A stretch of 64,000 nucleotides of DNA, taken from the NCBI RefSeq assembly GCF_025947305.1, contig NZ_CP110009.1:1116001-1180000 (forward strand). Direction: 5' to 3'. Under the pieces are notes generated by a model, which was not told the DNA's origin, did no database searches, and worked only from the letters and a program-made list of their open reading frames with translations. This stretch comes from Flavobacterium sp. N3904. GTDB taxonomy: Bacteria; Bacteroidota; Bacteroidia; Flavobacteriales; Flavobacteriaceae. This document shows positions 34,714 through 41,961 of this stretch, one piece after another (the stretch's first letter is position 1; each line of letters opens with the position of its first letter). The position numbers and the translations under genes were made by a program.

Positions 34714-35952
34714 ATGATACAGACTAAAAAATATAGAAGCACGATTTTTACCACTTTGATGTTGTTAATGTGCATGGTTTTGTTCTCTTCTTTCAAAACA
34801 AATCCAAAACCACCAATTGCGAGTGAACCTATCAAACTAGGATTCATTCCCTTAACCGATTGTTCGCCAATTGTTATGGCCAAAGAACTGGGCTTATTTA
34901 AAAAATACGGGGTTGAGGTTGTAGTAACCAAAGAAACATCTTGGGCCAATGTTCGTGATAAAATTTTAACGGGCGAATTGGACGGCGCTCATTGTTTATA
35001 CTCTATGCCATTTTCTGTGTACACAGGAGTAGGAGGAAAGGCCGGATCTGAAATGAGAATCGCCATGATGCTAAATGTAAACGGACAAGCGATTACTTTA
35101 TCCAATGACTTTTGCGGGAAAGTAGGTTTCAAGCAAATGAATAAAGTAGCTCCTGTTGTGGCAACCAAATTGAAAGCCGAAAAAGAGGTAACTTTTGCCA
35201 TGACTTTCCCTGGAGGAACCCACGATTTATGGTTGAGAAACTGGATGGCAATTGCGGGAATTAATCAAAAAGCGGTAAAAATAATTACCATTCCGCCTCC
35301 GCAAATGGTGGCCAACATGAAAGTGGGCAATATGGACGGATACTGTGTAGGCGAACCTTGGGGCGGTGTCGCAGTAAAACAAGGAATAGGTTTTACGCAA
35401 ATTGCATCACAAGATATTTGGAAAGACCACCCAGAAAAAGCGTTAGTGGTCAACAAAGAATTTAGCGAAAAACGTCGTGAAGATCTAAAAAAAGTAATGA
35501 AAGCCATTCTGGAAGCCTGCATTTGGCTGGATAATCCTGCCAACCGCAAGAAAGCTGCCGCTATCATCGGGAGAGCGCCTTATGTAAATGCACCGGCCGA
35601 TGTTATCGAAGGAAGATTAATGGGAGATTATAACCTGGGTTGCAACCAAGGAACCGAGGTGTACACAGATGATTATATGTTGTTTTACAAAGGAGGAACC
35701 GTAAACTTCCCTCGTAAATCCTATGCAATCTGGGCCATGGCGCAATACGTACGATTTGGATATTTGAAAGAAGAACCCAATTACAAAGCCATTGCAGACA
35801 AACTAATCATGCAGGATTTATACGAAGAAGTGGCCAAAAGCATGAAAATAAAAATTCCGACAGACGATATGAAACCGTTCTCGCTTACGATGGACAAAAC
35901 CGTTTTCAATCCCTCAAATCCCTCGGCTTACTTAAAAGTGGTGAAACGTTAA
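34714..35952 (+). CDS. NrtA/CmpA-like ABC transporter substrate-binding protein
   Basis: The protein has 412 residues. A hydrophobic N-terminal helix (about 10-27) serves as signal; no convincing lipobox is seen. The mature N-terminus (KLGFIPLTDCSPIVMAKELG) and ETSWANVRDKILTGELDGAH, plus FPGGTHDLWLRNWMA, are the NrtA/CmpA pattern. These proteins bind nitrate, nitrite or bicarbonate in the periplasm. Nitrate is favoured by the Fnr-like regulator, but this is inference. The gene starts 27 bases after the porin. A TTG at 34687 is possible but less likely. Confidence 0.85.
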   Translation: MIQTKKYRSTIFTTLMLLMCMVLFSSFKTNPKPPIASEPIKLGFIPLTDCSPIVMAKELGLFKKYGVEVVVTKETSWANVRDKILTGELDGAHCLYSMPFSVYTGVGGKAGSEMRIAMMLNVNGQAITLSNDFCGKVGFKQMNKVAPVVATKLKAEKEVTFAMTFPGGTHDLWLRNWMAIAGINQKAVKIITIPPPQMVANMKVGNMDGYCVGEPWGGVAVKQGIGFTQIASQDIWKDHPEKALVVNKEFSEKRREDLKKVMKAILEACIWLDNPANRKKAAAIIGRAPYVNAPADVIEGRLMGDYNLGCNQGTEVYTDDYMLFYKGGTVNFPRKSYAIWAMAQYVRFGYLKEEPNYKAIADKLIMQDLYEEVAKSMKIKIPTDDMKPFSLTMDKTVFNPSNPSAYLKVVKR

Positions 35953-35972
35953 AAATAGTTGGGCGTGACCCA

Positions 35973-36025
35973 GTTGAGAAAAGGGGCTTACTTATAGCAC
36001 TGCTCATTCAGCCCCTTTGCTCAAC
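35973..36025. repeat. REP-like hairpin between the NrtA- and NrtB-like genes
   Basis: gttgagaaaaggggct (35973-35988) pairs with agcccctttgctcaac (36010-36025) with one mismatch. The downstream text gtcgggctatccgca and a small actac-ttc-ggtagt hairpin belong to a repeat I recall from many Bacteroidota intergenic regions. Confidence 0.7.
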
Positions 36026-36121
36026 TCGGTCGGGCTATCCGCACTACTTCGGTAGTTTGCTCCTATCCCTCACGCGCTCGTGGAAACTACTAAATAGAAA
36101 ATAATATTAAAATCTATAATT

Positions 36122-37003
36122 ATGTCAAATTCAACTACAGCAACAATCGAACAAGATGAGGTAGCGGGAAGCTATTCTCTTCAAAACACTTTTGAAAAAA
36201 TAATTAAGAAAAAAAATCTAAAAAAAGGGTCACGTTATATTTTAGAAAAAATAAAATCGGTCTTATTTGCATGTGTGGGATTGACCATTTTTTGCGGATT
36301 TTGGAGTCTATTGAGTTATTATACAAAAGATGCGCTTCCGGGTCCAACAGCCACATTAACCGTATTATTCGAAATGTTAAGCGATCCGTTTTATGATTAT
36401 GGGCCAAACGACAAAGGGATTGGTCTTCAATTATTTGTTTCGATCAAAACCGTTTTATTAGGGTTTTCATTGGGTTCTTTATTTGCAATCCCATTCGGAA
36501 TCTTGATTGGAGCGAGTTCTTTTTTCAAAAAAGTGTTTTATCCTATCGTTCAGTTTTTAAAACCGGTTTCACCTTTGGCTTGGTTTCCTATTGGCTTGGT
36601 GGTTTTCAAAGACACAGGAATGGCAACCATATTTATTGTATTTATTACTTCTTTGTGGTCGACATTAATAAATACTTCTTTTGGAGTGAGCACCATTCCG
36701 CAAGACCATAAAAATGTAGCTAAGGCTTTTGGCTTTTCAAAATGGAGGTATTTGACCAAAGTTGTTTTTCCATATACCTTGCCACACATTATTACAGGAT
36801 TACGGTTGAGCATCAGTGTTGCGTGGTTGGTTATCGTTGCCGGCGAAATGCTATCAGGCGGCGCAGGAATTGGATTTTTTGTATGGGACAGCTGGAATGC
36901 ATTAAGCCTTGAAAAAGTAATTTCGGCCATTATCATCATCGGATTTGTCGGAATTATTTTTGACGGATTTTTTACAATGATTGAAAATAAGGTAAGATAC
37001 TAA
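36122..37003 (+). CDS. NrtB-like ABC transporter permease
   Basis: The protein has 293 residues with about six membrane helices after a 45-residue soluble N-terminus. The EAA-type loop (KAFGFSKWRYLTKVVFPYTL, near 195-215) contacts the ATPase. The flanking IITGLRLSISVAWLVIVAGEM is typical of nitrate/sulfonate/taurine permeases. It forms the membrane channel with the adjacent binding protein and ATPase. It is separated from its neighbours by 169 and 239 bases, both filled with hairpin repeats. Confidence 0.88.
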   Translation: MSNSTTATIEQDEVAGSYSLQNTFEKIIKKKNLKKGSRYILEKIKSVLFACVGLTIFCGFWSLLSYYTKDALPGPTATLTVLFEMLSDPFYDYGPNDKGIGLQLFVSIKTVLLGFSLGSLFAIPFGILIGASSFFKKVFYPIVQFLKPVSPLAWFPIGLVVFKDTGMATIFIVFITSLWSTLINTSFGVSTIPQDHKNVAKAFGFSKWRYLTKVVFPYTLPHIITGLRLSISVAWLVIVAGEMLSGGAGIGFFVWDSWNALSLEKVISAIIIIGFVGIIFDGFFTMIENKVRY

Positions 37004-37047
37004 GTTTCTGAAATGCTAAGTTCCTAAGCTTTAATCTTAGTTACTTA

Positions 37048-37067
37048 GTCCCGATAGTTATCGGGAC
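37048..37067. repeat. Perfect short palindrome in the NrtB-NrtC gap
   Basis: GTCCCGATA and TATCGGGAC form a 9-base stem with a 2-base loop. This REP-like sequence is recognisable from other Flavobacterium intergenic regions. Confidence 0.75.
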
Positions 37068-37122
37068 AGAAACTTTAAAAAAAGTAGAATGCTTTCTTTT
37101 AGCCCCGATAGAAGTGAAAATC

Positions 37123-37149
37123 CTTGTGGGCTGGGGTTCAGCCCACAAG
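37123..37149. repeat. Perfect hairpin within an 'agccccgatagaagtg' repeat
   Basis: CTTGTGGGCTG and CAGCCCACAAG form an 11-base stem with loop gggtt. The flanks (agccccgatagaagtg before, aacgaatagcgggag after) are the conserved borders of a dispersed Bacteroidota repeat, as I recall it. Confidence 0.8.
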
Positions 37150-37242
37150 ATTGCAACGAATAGCGGGAGGACTCATCTTAAAAAAACAAATGCTTCTGCT
37201 CCCGAAAAAAGCTAAGCCATTTAGAAACTTAAAAAAACAACT

Positions 37243-38049
37243 ATGAGCTATTTAGAAATAAAAAATTTGGAAATTTCTTTTCCAACACCAAAAGGGAAAT
37301 ACATTGCAGTAAAAGACATTAACCTTTCGATCAAAAAAGGGGAAATTATCTCCATAATTGGGCATTCGGGTTGTGGAAAATCGACCATTATGAATGCTAT
37401 AGGAGGGATGCTAACCCCAACAGGCGGGTCAGTAGTTTTGGACAATGCAACCATCAAAGGCCCGGGACCGGATCGCGGAATCGTTTTTCAAAACTATTCA
37501 TTATTACCTTGGCTAACGGTGGAAAACAACATTTTTCAGGCTGTGGATTCGGTTATGGATTGTTCTAAAGCCGAGAAACACGAAATTGTGATTAAAAACC
37601 TCAAAATGGTTAATTTGTTCCAACATAAAGATAAATTACCAGGACAACTTTCGGGCGGAATGAAACAAAGAGTAGCTATTGCGAGAGCTTTTGCCATCAA
37701 TCCAGGAGTACTGTTGATGGACGAACCTTTTGGCGCTCTTGATGCCTTAACCAAAGGCTCCATGCAACTCGAAGTTTTGAAACTATGGAATTTGAATAAC
37801 AGGGAGAAAACAATCGTGATGATTACGCACGATATCGAAGAAGCCTTGTTTTTGTCAGACCGAATTGTGGTTTTACATAATGGTCCAGCATCTACCATTC
37901 GGGAAATCGTAACGGTAAATTTGCCAAGGCCTAGAAATAAAATCGAAATCGTAAAAACCCCTGAATATATAGAATTAAGAGACCATTTATTGCACCTCTT
38001 GACGGATCATTTCTCTATTGAAGACATGGGTGTTACCTATAAAAATTAG
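37243..38049 (+). CDS. NrtC/NrtD-like ABC transporter ATP-binding protein
   Basis: The protein has 268 residues. It has Walker A GHSGCGKST, Q-loop VFQNYSLLPW, signature LSGGMKQRVAIARA, Walker B VLLMDEPFGALD and H-loop ITHDIEEAL. The length and order fit the nitrate/sulfonate/taurine ATPase group, without the extra NrtA-like domain seen in cyanobacterial NrtC. It powers the importer formed with the preceding permease and binding protein. It is the last gene of the operon, followed by a strong terminator. Confidence 0.92.
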   Translation: MSYLEIKNLEISFPTPKGKYIAVKDINLSIKKGEIISIIGHSGCGKSTIMNAIGGMLTPTGGSVVLDNATIKGPGPDRGIVFQNYSLLPWLTVENNIFQAVDSVMDCSKAEKHEIVIKNLKMVNLFQHKDKLPGQLSGGMKQRVAIARAFAINPGVLLMDEPFGALDALTKGSMQLEVLKLWNLNNREKTIVMITHDIEEALFLSDRIVVLHNGPASTIREIVTVNLPRPRNKIEIVKTPEYIELRDHLLHLLTDHFSIEDMGVTYKN

Positions 38050-38066
38050 TTAACTGTTGTTACCCA

Positions 38067-38100
38067 AAAAAGGCTTTTCAAGAAATTGAAAAGCCTTTTT
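38067..38100. terminator. Terminator ending the nitrate-type operon
   Basis: AAAAAGGCTTTTCAA / TTGAAAAGCCTTTTT is a perfect 15-base stem with loop GAAA. Confidence 0.9.
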
Positions 38101-38178
38101 CATTTAAAAAAATTCCAAACTCCTTCTATAAATATTGGAATTTGGAATTTAAGATTTAGGAATTTTTTATAAAAATTC

Positions 38179-38352
38179 TTATTTCGTTTCGTCTTCTTTT
38201 TTGTCAGCTGGCTGATCGTCTTTGGCTGCGTTTTTGAATTCTTTAATTCCGCTTCCTAAACCTTTCATTAATTCTGGAATTTTTTTACCTCCAAAAAGTA
38301 ATAAAACAACTGCCAATATAACAAGGATTTCTGGTAAACCTAATCTTCCCAT
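38179..38352 (-). CDS. tatA: Twin-arginine translocase subunit TatA
   Basis: The protein has 57 residues from the ATG at 38352. It has the membrane helix [17 protein letters not shown], the [14 protein letters not shown] hinge and amphipathic helix, and an acidic/lysine tail. TatA forms the pore that exports folded proteins. An upstream in-frame extension to 38442 has no TatA-like features, so I reject it. No tatC is adjacent. Confidence 0.92.
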   Translation of the reverse strand: MGRLGLPEILVILAVVLLLFGGKKIPELMKGLGSGIKEFKNAAKDDQPADKKEDETK

Positions 38353-38563
38353 GATTGAATATTTAATGCCGTAGCAAATTTGTAATGAATCTAATGTGCA
38401 AATGTATATAGAATAACTTAATAGGCATTCATTTTGATTCATTTATTTGCTTTTGAAAGCGTTAAATATTTGATAAAATAATTAGGTTAAGAATACAACT
38501 ACTTAAAAGAGGCTAGTGATCGCAACACTATTAATTATTATATTTGTGACTTAAACACATCTC

Positions 38564-39076
38564 ATGTCTAGTAATCGATTAAAAAAGAAGAAGTTTTTTG
38601 ACAGATTGTTAATCAAAAACCGATTAATAATTTTGAACGAGGATACTTTTGAAGAAATTTTTTCTTTTAAATTGAATATCATGAGTGTTTTTGTTTCACT
38701 TTCATTAGGTGCTATTTTCTTAATTTCGATTACAACCGTATTGATTGCTTTTACTCCTTTGCGAGAATTCATTCCAGGCTATTCTTCTTCTAAGTTAAAA
38801 AGAGATGCTACCGTTTTGGCTTTAAAATCAGATTCTCTTTCGATAGCATTAAAGAAAAACGAAATCTACATCAAATCAATTCAAAAAGTATTGAACGGTG
38901 ATTTAGAATATGCCAAATTCAATAAAGATTCAATACTTTCCAATAGTGATGAAGCACCAGTGCACGTGGATTTGTCTCCTTCCCAAAAGGAAATAGAGTT
39001 GAGAAAAAGAGTGAAAGAGGAAGAAAAATTAGATTTCAAATCTCAAAAATCAAATTCCAAAAAGAAAACGAGATGA
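38564..39076 (+). CDS. M23-peptidase-like membrane anchor lacking the peptidase domain
   Basis: The protein has 170 residues. A basic N-terminus and the phrase LNEDTFEEIFSFKL lead into a membrane helix (about 38-62) and then FTPLREFIPGYSSSKLKRDA and a coiled coil. This matches the N-terminal half of M23 family metallopeptidases from Flavobacteria as I remember them. Those continue into a LytM domain ending in an HxH motif. Here the protein stops after a Lys/Ser tail (SQKSNSKKKTR) and no peptidase remnant is found before the next gene. It may be a truncated gene or a separate regulator-like protein. Confidence 0.6.
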   Translation: MSSNRLKKKKFFDRLLIKNRLIILNEDTFEEIFSFKLNIMSVFVSLSLGAIFLISITTVLIAFTPLREFIPGYSSSKLKRDATVLALKSDSLSIALKKNEIYIKSIQKVLNGDLEYAKFNKDSILSNSDEAPVHVDLSPSQKEIELRKRVKEEEKLDFKSQKSNSKKKTR

Positions 39077-39146
39077 GGTTTTGGATAAATTTCAAAAGAC
39101 TAAATTCTAAAAGAAGATTACAATTTTAAAAATAAAGCCCAAAAGA

Positions 39147-40631
39147 ATGTCACTAAAATCGGTTGCAGCAAAATTATTTGCACAAAAAATATATAAAAAG
39201 ACACAAGCTTGGGCCAATAATCCAATAGCAACCCAAAGAGCTGTTTTTTTGAATCTAATAAAAGAGGCAAAGCAAACTCAATTTGGGAAAGACCATCATT
39301 TTGAAGCTATAACGACTTATGAAGATTTTGCACAAAGAGTTCCTGTTAGCGATTATGAAGCCTTAAAACCGTATGTCGACAGAGTGGTAAAAGGAGAGGA
39401 GAATATTCTTTGGAAAGGAAAACCACTTTATTTTGCCAAAACCTCCGGGACTACTTCGGGAGCAAAATACATTCCGTTGACCAAGGAATCGATGCCATAT
39501 CATATCGAAGCCGCTCGAAATGCTATTTTGCTTTACATACACGAAACCAAAAAGGCTGATTTTGTAAGCGGCAAAATGATTTTCCTGCAGGGAAGTCCTA
39601 TATTGGAAGAAAAACACGGAATAAAATTGGGCCGATTGTCTGGAATTGTAGCACATTTTGTTCCAAAATATTTACAAAAAAATCGACTGCCTTCTTGGGA
39701 AACCAATTGTATTGAAGATTGGGAAACCAAAGTAAACGCCATTGTCAATGAAACTATAAACGAAGACATGACTGTGATTTCGGGCATTCCATCATGGGTG
39801 CAAATGTATTTTGAAAAACTGCAGCAAAGGGCAGAAAAGCCTGTTGGCGAGATCTTCAAAAATTTTAATTTGTTTATTTATGGAGGTGTCAATTATGAAC
39901 CTTATAGAGCCAAATTCGAAAATTTGATTGGTCGTAAAGTAGACAGTATCGAATTATTCCCAGCATCCGAAGGTTTTTTTGCTTACCAAGATTCCCAAAA
40001 AGAAAAAGGAATGTTACTGTTGCTGAATGCCGGAATTTTTTATGAATTTATAAAGAGTGAAGATTTTAATACCGAAAACCCAAAACGCTACACGATAGGC
40101 GAAGTGGAGTTGGGCGTTAATTATGTTTTGATTATTTCGACCAACGCAGGACTTTGGGGTTATAATATTGGAGACACCGTTCAGTTTACTTCTTTGAAAC
40201 CGTATCGAGTTATCGTTTCTGGACGTATTAAGCATTATATTTCGGCATTTGGAGAACATGTTATTGGGAAGGAAGTGGAGTGCGCTTTGCAGGAAGCGAT
40301 GAATGGTACAACTATAAGAGTAAATGAATTTACCGTAGCACCACAAATTACTCCAATTCATGGATTGCCATATCATGAATGGTTCATCGAATTTGAAAAT
40401 GAACCGGACGATAGCGACACTTTTGCGGAAGCGCTAGACAATGCCATGCGCAAGCAAAACATTTATTATGATGACTTGATTGTAGGCCATGTTTTAAAAA
40501 AACTGGTCGTTACCAAAGTGGCCAAAAACGGTTTTCAGGACTACATGAAATCGATAGGAAAATTGGGTGGACAGAATAAAATCCCAAGATTATCAAACGA
40601 CAGGAAAATTGTGGATTTATTGGCTTTATAG
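39147..40631 (+). CDS. GH3-family acyl-acid amido synthetase
   Basis: The protein has 494 residues. Its ATP/AMP-binding motif is TSGTTSGAKYIPLT (near 100-113), followed by YGGVNYEPY and FPASEGFFAYQD, all typical of GH3 auxin-responsive-promoter-family enzymes. Plant GH3 enzymes join an acyl acid to an amino acid through an acyl-adenylate. The bacterial substrate is unknown. In Flavobacteria this gene commonly sits beside the M23 protein and tatA, as here. It starts 70 bases after the previous gene. Confidence 0.88.
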   Translation: MSLKSVAAKLFAQKIYKKTQAWANNPIATQRAVFLNLIKEAKQTQFGKDHHFEAITTYEDFAQRVPVSDYEALKPYVDRVVKGEENILWKGKPLYFAKTSGTTSGAKYIPLTKESMPYHIEAARNAILLYIHETKKADFVSGKMIFLQGSPILEEKHGIKLGRLSGIVAHFVPKYLQKNRLPSWETNCIEDWETKVNAIVNETINEDMTVISGIPSWVQMYFEKLQQRAEKPVGEIFKNFNLFIYGGVNYEPYRAKFENLIGRKVDSIELFPASEGFFAYQDSQKEKGMLLLLNAGIFYEFIKSEDFNTENPKRYTIGEVELGVNYVLIISTNAGLWGYNIGDTVQFTSLKPYRVIVSGRIKHYISAFGEHVIGKEVECALQEAMNGTTIRVNEFTVAPQITPIHGLPYHEWFIEFENEPDDSDTFAEALDNAMRKQNIYYDDLIVGHVLKKLVVTKVAKNGFQDYMKSIGKLGGQNKIPRLSNDRKIVDLLAL

Positions 40632-40657
40632 AAAAGGAAATAAAATTAAAATCTGTA

Positions 40658-40710
40658 ATTTTCCGTTGTAACGGAAAATAAAGTACTTATTTTTCCTTTA
40701 TAATGGAAAA
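40658..40710 (+). promoter_or_regulatory. Two HipB-type palindromes upstream of the DUF4143 ATPase
   Basis: ATTTTCCGTTGTAACGGAAA(AT) (40658-40679) and TTTTCCTTTATAATGGAAAA (40691-40710) share TTTTCC-N8-GGAAAA. Their centres are 32 bases apart, close to three helical turns. The spacing resembles the HipB operator TATCC-N8-GGATA. The second ends 24 bases before the ATPase start codon. Confidence 0.65.
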
Positions 40711-40733
40711 ATTAGGTATTTTTGAATAAAAAA

Positions 40734-41855
40734 ATGATTACTCGAACTATTATAGGTACTATTCAGCGAGAGTTTTTTCAACAAAAAGCCATAATAATTC
40801 TTGGAGCTAGGCAAGTTGGGAAAAGCACATTACTTAAAAACACACTTCAAAATCAAGAAAAGGTGTTGTGGCTCGACGCTGAAAATCCAGACGTGTCCTT
40901 AATTTTTGAAAATGCTACAGCTACCCGTTTGCAGTCTTTCTTTGGAACCAATAAATTTGTTGTTATAGATGAAGCTCAAAAAATAGTGGATATTGGTAGT
41001 AAACTTAAACTCATCACTGATCATTTGCCCGAAATTCAAGTAATTGCTACAGGTTCTAGTGCTTTTGAACTTAGAAATCAGCTTAATGAACCACTTACAG
41101 GTCGCAAGTTTGAACACAAGTTATTTCCTTTGTCTTTCGTAGAAATGAAAAATGAAATAGGGATGTTGGAAGAACTTAGAATGCTTCCACACAGAATGGT
41201 TTTTGGTTATTATCCTGAAGTGGTAACTACTCAGAATAGTGAAGAAAAAATATTGCGATTGCTATCGGACAGTTATTTATATAAAGATATTTTGATGTTT
41301 AAAGGCATACGAAAACCTGAAAAAATGCAAGATTTACTCAAAGCGTTGGCTTGGCAAATAGGTAGTGAAGTAAATTATAATGAATTGGGAAAATTAATAG
41401 GTTTAAAGAGTGAAACGGTTGAGGAATACATCCATTTATTAGAGCAATCATTTGTAATTTATAGATTGAATTCTTTTCACACCAATCAGCGAAGTGAGAT
41501 TAAAAAAGGGAAAAAAGTTTACTTTAATGATTTAGGCATTCGGAATGCGATTATCAATGATTTTTCACCCTTTGAAACCAGAAAAGACAAAGGAAATTTA
41601 TTTGAAAATTATATAATAAATGAATTAATTAAGAATAGTGAATATAACGAAAGGTTTGAAAAATTTTATTTTTGGCGTACCCAAGAACAACAGGAAATTG
41701 ATTTAATAATCGAAAAAAATGGTCAATTGAAGACTTTTGAAATAAAATGGAATCCAAAAACAAAGGTAAAACTAACAAAAACTTTTTCGAATCAATATCT
41801 AAATCATACTTTTTCGGTTATTAATTCAGCTAATTTTTTTGAGTATTTAATTTAA
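40734..41855 (+). CDS. AAA ATPase with DUF4143 domain
   Basis: The protein has 373 residues from the ATG at 40734; a TTG four codons earlier is possible. Walker A is GARQVGKST near 22-30, Walker B is KFVVIDEAQK, and sensor ATGSSAFEL follows (AAA_14). The DUF4143 region covers about 195-320, ending with the nuclease-like motif FYFWRTQEQQEIDLIIE (D-E/QxK-like; EIKW). The family is common in bacteria, often as a lone accessory gene of uncertain function. Two HipB-type palindromes precede it, but no HipB-like gene is nearby. Confidence 0.85.
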   Translation: MITRTIIGTIQREFFQQKAIIILGARQVGKSTLLKNTLQNQEKVLWLDAENPDVSLIFENATATRLQSFFGTNKFVVIDEAQKIVDIGSKLKLITDHLPEIQVIATGSSAFELRNQLNEPLTGRKFEHKLFPLSFVEMKNEIGMLEELRMLPHRMVFGYYPEVVTTQNSEEKILRLLSDSYLYKDILMFKGIRKPEKMQDLLKALAWQIGSEVNYNELGKLIGLKSETVEEYIHLLEQSFVIYRLNSFHTNQRSEIKKGKKVYFNDLGIRNAIINDFSPFETRKDKGNLFENYIINELIKNSEYNERFEKFYFWRTQEQQEIDLIIEKNGQLKTFEIKWNPKTKVKLTKTFSNQYLNHTFSVINSANFFEYLI

Positions 41856-41911
41856 TACAAAACGAGAGAAGTTTTAAAGTTAAAGGAAGAAAACTAAAAG
41901 AACAAAATCCT

Positions 41912-41919
41912 TACATTTG
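41912..41919 (+). promoter_or_regulatory. -7 promoter element of the DUF6909 gene
   Basis: TACATTTG matches TAnnTTTG and lies 42 bases before the chosen ATG. The leader contains a 21-bp tandem duplication (41930-41971) that repeats the start codon and its upstream bases, creating a preceding mini-frame ATG AAA GAA AAG TAA at 41941. Confidence 0.6.
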
Positions 41920-41961
41920 AGCATTATAAAGTAAAATAGAATGAAAGAAAAGTAAAATAGA

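Noticed and set aside
38353..38442. Longer tatA start
   Set aside because: The extra 30 residues are not TatA-like and the standard start MGRLGLPEI fits the family.
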